Below are positions 58,607 through 64,000 of a stretch of DNA of 64,000 nucleotides, piece after piece (positions within the stretch are counted from its first letter, which is position 1; every line of letters begins with the position of its first letter). A model generated the notes under the pieces. It saw only the letters and a program-made list of their open reading frames with translations, did no database searches and had not been told where the DNA came from. Source of the stretch: Moricandia arvensis (Eukaryota > Streptophyta > Magnoliopsida > Brassicales > Brassicaceae); the NCBI GenBank assembly GCA_905132765.1, contig CAJHQP010001525.1:1-64000 (forward strand). Direction: 5' to 3'. Both the position numbers and the translations under genes were made by a program.

Positions 58607-59259
58607 AAATATGAAAAATAATTTGAGGAAGATGACTTTCGAGGCATGAGTTGATTTTATTGTCTCCTTGGATCCTCTTGTTGTTCGTTTCGTGGGGAAG
58701 CTTCTTCAACGATGAACGAACATTTTGTCTCACTAGATATATACGTTTTTTTCCTCATGAAATGAATTTTTTTTTATACTTTTACTTTAGTATTAGAATG
58801 TTATAACGAGTTACTTTCTCTCGCAAGGTAACTTCTAAAGTATGATGTTGTATCTGACTATTAACTAATGCATGTAAGCTATGATATGGCTGGTCTTTGT
58901 GATTCGACCTCTATACAAGTTAAGTGTAAGGGAGAGTTGATGAGATTTGAATTTCGATAAAATATATTGATGAAAAGGTTAAAAGATTTGTTAAATTTTG
59001 CCAAGAGTTCTGCTGTATACGTGTATTACAAATCTGCTAAACTTATGTTATAAAAACTTTGATAAATCAAGAGATATGTATAGTAATTTAACACAATACT
59101 ACACATTTCTCTTTTCTGATTCTAAAACGAAATATGCATAGTGTTATAAAAAATATATTAGTTGAATTAAATACTACGAGTTACCTTCCCAAGAACATTA
59201 GGTTTCAACATAACTAATAAAAACAAAAAAGTTGAATAGGTTTTGGATAAAATTTAGAA
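58607..59259. other. AT-rich intergenic stretch, no gene seen
   Basis: No domain or repeat recognised after the CACTA target duplication. Confidence 0.4.
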
Positions 59260-59560
59260 GGGCAAATCTCTCAAATAACACCTTTTTGTCACAAAAATAA
59301 ATTTCAAAAACAAAAATGACCAAACTAGATCTTTTTATTTTTTAAAAATTAATATTTTTTATTTAATTTTTCAATTTTAAACCTCACCCCCAAAACCCCA
59401 CCCCATAACTCTAAACCCTAAATCAAGATTAGTTAACCCAAGGGGTATAATGTATATTTACCCCCAAAATTCCACCCCAAAAATGTTATTTTTGTCATTT
59501 TCTCTTTAAAGTTTATTTTTGTGACAAAAACTTTTTTAAATCTATATTAGGGTATTTCTC
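59260..59560. mobile_element. Mutator-type MITE, copy 3 (301 bp)
   Basis: Starts GGGCAAATCTCTCAAATAAC, ends GGGTATTTCTC, with an exact nine-base duplication AATTTAGAA (59251-59259, 59561-59569). Interior words CTAAACCCTAAATCAAGATT and TTAGTTAACCCAAGG match the elements at 28983 and 29349, so this is the same family. Confidence 0.8.
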
Positions 59561-60028
59561 AATTTAGAAAGCATCAAACCAATAACAATAACAGAATTCA
59601 AATGTCAATATTTATAATCACTAAAGTTTTTAGATTTTTTTTAGAATTTATAAATCAGTAACAATAGAACTCGAGTTATATGAACCTAGTCTATGTTCCC
59701 TTTGTTCAGTTTTTCGCCGTCTGTTTCGATGGCAAAAAGAAACAATAGAATTTGAGAACTATATTCAATAAATATTTAACCCCTAAAACTAATTAGATTT
59801 TAACAAAACAATCGGGAATAGATTTCAAAACAAATATTTTATATATTATTTTTTATTTTAATGCTGACTTGATTTATAATTACAAAATTTTGGATTTGTA
59901 ACTGTTGTTCGAAAACGAGTGATATTTGTTTTTTTTTATATTTTTAGTTGTTCTTCAAATAGTACTTAAAGAGACAGACATGTGAGAGTAGTTTCATTCT
60001 CTTGATAATATTTTTCTGTTCATCAGTT

Positions 60029-60490
60029 TCATGAACCAAGCAATTGATTCATGTCTTGATTATATCTTCTCTCTAGAATAGTATATGACCATGAAAACAT
60101 GTACCGATGTTGATGATAAGGAGATTCTGAGTTGCGGAATGCCATTAACAGGTTTTTGAAATCCATGTCATGTTGAACAGGTAATAATATCATTTTGGAT
60201 ATTGTAAATTTGATTGGTAGGAACAATAGCAAAAAACTTATTTGTAATTGTTTGGGTGAAAGAGACTTGAAAAAATTGAGGATTATTTGTATAGAAAAAC
60301 AATTAGCACCAAGAACAGAATCACTGTCTCTCCTCATATGATAATTCATATATGAATGGTTCAATCCAAAAGAAGATGAAGAGAGATGTTAATTTTGGTA
60401 GCAAGAAAAAGAAGGAGATAGAGAGAACAAACCTCTGTGGTTCATGTGATCAGAAGTTGTGGACATCGATCAAGCTGTTTCAGAACTATG
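60029..60490 (-). pseudogene. broken copy of the C2H2 zinc-finger gene
   Basis: Minus-strand sequence aligns with the gene at 63093: leader words GATCACATGAACCA, then SYMNYHMR, LGANCFS and VQHDMDF in changing frames. It stops before the zinc-finger region, which is missing. Several indels and stops exist. It is a truncated duplicate in the same orientation, about 3 kb from the better copy. Confidence 0.75.
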
Positions 60491-62745
60491 ATTCCTAAAT
60501 TTAGGAACAAAACCACAATAGTTTTATAATATGTGCAAGTGGACCGGTCTAACATGACCCCAAAATAAATATATTGATCAAACATAGTTATTAACTTTTA
60601 AGTTATTTTATATCGTTTGATCAATATATTTAAAAATCAGTTAAATTAGATATATTTTAAAAACAAAAAGTTGAAGTGATGATTAATTTGATTTTTTTTC
60701 AAAAACTAAATATTCGAACCTGACACGAAATAACCGAACCCAAGCTAAAAGTATCCGAACCCGATCCAAAGTATAAAAATACCTGAATGGATACTAAACT
60801 TTTATACCAAAATACTTAAAAATCTAATATACCCGTTCCAAACTCGAACAATTATCCGAACATCCACCCCTAACTTCATAGATGATATCTTCATAGATGA
60901 TATTTTGTAAAAATATTGCCATCCGTTTAGACAATTAATTATAGAGTTTTCTGTTTCATTGAAATATCATTTGAATGCAAGGATCTTCTGATCTCGTACT
61001 TAGAACACAGCAATTTCCTCGTCTACCTCTGTAGACATGAGATTGTTTACTTTTAGAAGTCTTTCGGAGCCTCAAATTGAACTTCTATTACGATAATGTT
61101 TATAAAAGTGTAAAAGATAAAACCTGAAAGTTATTCCTTGCAAAGAAAGAAGATAAACCCATTTTCTTTTGATTTCTTTAGCTTTCCTCTCCTTTCCATC
61201 TTAACAGTTATGTATTGCAGTGAACCTTTCACATGTAGCCACATCTATTTACAATACATACTTCCCTTATTTTGGAGCAAGGACGCAACAACTATACTGA
61301 ATTACACCATAATATCCATTGGATAAGGTAATCATGTTCTATAATATTCCTCTGTTTCGAAAAAATCCATATTTTGCCAAAAAAGTTCTTTTCAAAAAAA
61401 TATATTTTATATATTTTCAATGCAGTAATTAATACTAAATTGAAAATTTTAAAGTAATTATTAAAAAATATTTAGTTAAAAAATATGACAAATAGTTAGC
61501 TACTGAAAATAATATATTGGTAATTAAAAATTTATATGCTTTCTTAATTAGTGTAAAATTTTTTATACATACATTTTTCTGAAGCAAAAGAAGTAATACA
61601 TATTAGAAATAACGGGTATGAATTAATATTTATTCTTAAAGCTACAATGGCCACCGGATAATTTATCATCCGAAATTTCCATGTCTTTTAATTACTAATC
61701 ATTGTTTTACAACCATAGAACATATGATTAAATGTTGACGGTTTCAACTGTACAAGCTCCTGCATGTAAGTTTTGATGCTAGTCTCATATTTTTCAATTG
61801 GATTGCTCGTTTTAACAATACTTCGAGTGTCCCAAGAATCAGAATACATATTTAGTAGTATATTTGTCATATTTTCCTTATATAACATGTTTCTTTATAC
61901 TCGTAGATAATTTATTAATAAGTAGGAATGTCAACTATTTCAAAATTTTGGAAATATCCTATTCACCTTGAAAACCCTGTTCACTATTCAAATTATAATC
62001 AATCATTTGAATTAGTATAGCAAAGTTTTGATCAAATTTTTTAAAATCAATTGATTTTTTTTGTTACAGAATCATAGAATAAAAATGCAAGTGTACCATA
62101 CCCGAATATGTACTATTTTTTTCTTATGATATTCCTGTGAGTCTACTTAATACTATTTGTTTGATATATATAGTATAGTATAGTCCGTCAGTTGTGCACC
62201 ACTGAGTTAAGTACAGTCTCACGTTGTGCCAAATTAACACTTATCTAAAAACCCCCTTACATAGTGTTTTTCAATTTTCCACTCATTATGTGTATATCGC
62301 TAATTCCCCTAAAAACTAAACGGTACTTATAGAATTAATTTTGAAAAAATTATAGAAATATATTCCTAACCAAGAAATGGAAAATGAATATTTACAATAT
62401 ATCCAGTCTTAGGACTTGAACTTATCACTTATGAAAAAAATAATAGCAATGCATTTGATTTAGATTATTATTAATTGTGTGATGAACATTGTATATGTAT
62501 TTTCAAAGTAAATTTTGTAGATACTTGTATTTATCAAATGAACTGTCAATTTTTTTTTTTAATTTTTTTTGGCTTAGCATACACAATTAATATTGCAATA
62601 AAACTTATTAAAGAAAATTAAAGTACTACAATTTACAAATGAGTCATATTTTAAAGAACAAGAACATAACAATTATCCGCCCAAATACGCATATTCAACC
62701 ATATTCATAGCATTTATAATGAAATCCTAAAAAAGGAGAAACATA
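60491..62745. other. intergenic stretch between the two zinc-finger copies
   Basis: AT-rich. The segment at about 60715-60870 has CCGAACCC words like the interior of the 57009 element and may be a fragment of that family. One Stowaway-like MITE lies at 61347-61593. No gene is seen. Confidence 0.45.
61347..61593. mobile_element. Stowaway-like MITE (247 bp, diverged)
   Basis: Ends TTCCTCTGTTTCGAAAAAAT and TTTTTCTGAAGCAAAAGAAG, imperfect inverted repeats with TA on both sides. Confidence 0.6.
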
Positions 62746-62984
62746 CTACCTCCGTTTCGATTTAGTTGTCGTTGTAGGGAAATTTTTTCGTTTCAAAATA
62801 AGTGTCGTTTTATAATTTCAATGCAAAATTTATTAATTTTATCTGTTATTCTATTTTTCTATTGGTTGAAATGTGGTTAGGTGTATAGGTAATTGTGTTT
62901 TTATCTAGAAAATATGTAAAATTAAATGGTTTCTTAATCTGCGTGTAAAAACTTAGAACGACAAGTAAAACGAAACGGAGGGAG
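62746..62984. mobile_element. Stowaway-like MITE (239 bp)
   Basis: Ends CTACCTCCGTTTCGATTTAG and AAAACGAAACGGAGGGAG are good inverted repeats, with TA on both sides (62744-62745, 62985-62986). It lies about 110 bp past the stop codon of the zinc-finger gene. Confidence 0.8.
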
Positions 62985-63092
62985 TACTTTTTATTTAGAG
63001 AAATAAAATAAATTGGGAATACACTAAACAAAAGAACTCCCAAGCGTTCTCTTTCTTTATCATCACAAGATGTTTGATCGCTTCATTGTCAC

Positions 63093-64000
63093 TTACTCCA
63101 TTGCCTCCAGTTTGATCTTCTTAGATCCACCATAAATATTGTTGCTTAGTTTACGATATTTGTTTCTATTCCTCGCACGATACCTCTCATGTCTTTCTTT
63201 GTCCGTCTCACTCTTGTAGTGAGATGACATATGAGCAGGAAATTTCTGTGAAGTGTCAAACATAACATTGCACTTGGGACATGTATATGGACCATATTTC
63301 TCATATGGTAAACTATGTGTCCGACCATCATATTGAACATCTTCACTTCTCTCATCTTCACCACAATTGTAATAATTATTAGTTGCTTTATGAGAATTGG
63401 TTGGTTTAGGGATTTTCCTTGACGATTGACCTTCTTGGAGAACATGTAGGTCATGGTTTTGCTTTGATGACAAAGAATACATGTCCAGATGCTGATGATA
63501 AGGAGGATCTTGGTGAGGAATGACATTAACAGGTTTAGGGTTCAAGATCCCACATTTTTTATCAAGAAATGATGGAGGATGAAATGTAGGACGATTCCAC
63601 ATATTGATTATAAAATACATGTCATGTTGGACACGTGCAATATCATTCTGGATATTGTAAGTTTGATTGGTAGGAACAATAGCAGAAAACCTATTTGTAA
63701 TTGTTTGGGTGAAAGAGACTTGAGAAAATTGAGGATTATTTGTAATAGTAAAACAGTTAGCACCAAGAATAGAATCATTGACTTCTCTCATATGATAATT
63801 CATATATGAATTGTTCAGTCCAAAAGAAGACGAAGACACGTATGAATTTTGGTAGCAAGAAAAGAAGAAGACGAAGAGAATAAACCTCTATGGTTCATGT
63901 GATCAGAAGTTATGAACATCGATCCAGCTGTTTTGGAACTATGATTCCTGAAGTTAGGAACAAAACTAGGGTAGTTTGTAGTATCATTTCCATAAGAGTT
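63093..64000 (-). CDS. C2H2 zinc-finger protein, partial at the window edge
   Basis: The frame ending at 63093 reads from about 63860. The N-terminal half is Asn/Ser-rich (SYMNYHMREVNDSILGANCF). A single zinc finger lies near the C-terminus: CPKCNVMFDTSQKFPAHMSS then H, that is C-x2-C-x12-H-x3-H, followed by a basic tail (RYRARNRNKYRKL), likely nuclear. One finger per protein is common in plants, usually for transcription factors. The finger lacks the QALGGH core. Upstream, 63880-64000 in another frame gives SYGNDTTNYPSFVPNFRNHS, so an intron or a frame break separates the parts, and the N-terminus is outside the window. I do not recognise a specific gene. Confidence 0.7.

Noticed and set aside
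1..64000. A prokaryotic-type defence or CRISPR system
   Set aside because: The DNA is plant nuclear. No spacer-repeat array or defence gene was seen, and the tandem repeats found are minisatellite or transposon arms.

Overview
The window is nuclear plant DNA, almost certainly Brassicaceae and most likely from the Brassica lineage. It is AT-rich, its genes carry GT-AG introns, and its four recognisable host genes match Arabidopsis families. It contains crucifer-type Helitrons, a tRNA-derived SINE, Cassandra TRIM elements, and several families of small inverted-repeat transposons (MITEs). There is no prokaryotic-style operon or CRISPR array.

Host genes: (1) a class I HD-Zip gene of the HB21/HB40 clade at 20250-21854 (+, three exons); (2) an intronless GRAS gene of the SCL15/HAM4 type at 26945-28408 (-), which keeps a degenerate miR171-like complementarity; (3) a nine-exon SF3B4/SAP49 spliceosome gene at 43029-44982 (+); (4) a single-exon OVATE family gene at 46438-47310 (-), OFP7-like. 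A partial C2H2 zinc-finger gene lies at the right edge (63093 to beyond 64000, -), with a broken relative 3 kb away at about 60029-60490. From memory of Arabidopsis gene order, HB21, SF3B4 and OFP7 are near-neighbours on chromosome 2 (AT2G18500-18550), whereas SCL15 sits by HB40 on the homoeologous chromosome 4 segment. The window therefore seems to keep a GRAS gene that Arabidopsis lacks at the chromosome 2 locus.

Transposons fill most of the rest. 0-20 kb: the 3' end of a copia element, two Helitrons of one family in opposite orientation, a gypsy integrase relic, a minisatellite with units of about 31 bp, two head-to-head Cassandra elements with 5S-rRNA-like LTRs, a SINE split by an hAT-type MITE, a decayed LINE, and a second, uninterrupted SINE. 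22-34 kb: a long-terminal-repeat MULE-like element and several MITEs. 34.9-40.4 kb: a full-length but decayed copia element on the minus strand. It carries a nested Cassandra solo LTR and, inside pol, about 200 bp of mitochondrial-type large-subunit rRNA. 48.7-58.6 kb: an almost intact 9.9-kb CACTA (En/Spm) element with both transposase genes, 5'-CACTA ends and a 3-bp target duplication. A 9-bp-TSD element is nested in it. The last 5 kb hold more MITEs and the zinc-finger pair.

No functional RNA gene was recognised. Exon boundaries come from reading frame and splice consensus alone. Family names rest on motif recognition without database searches.
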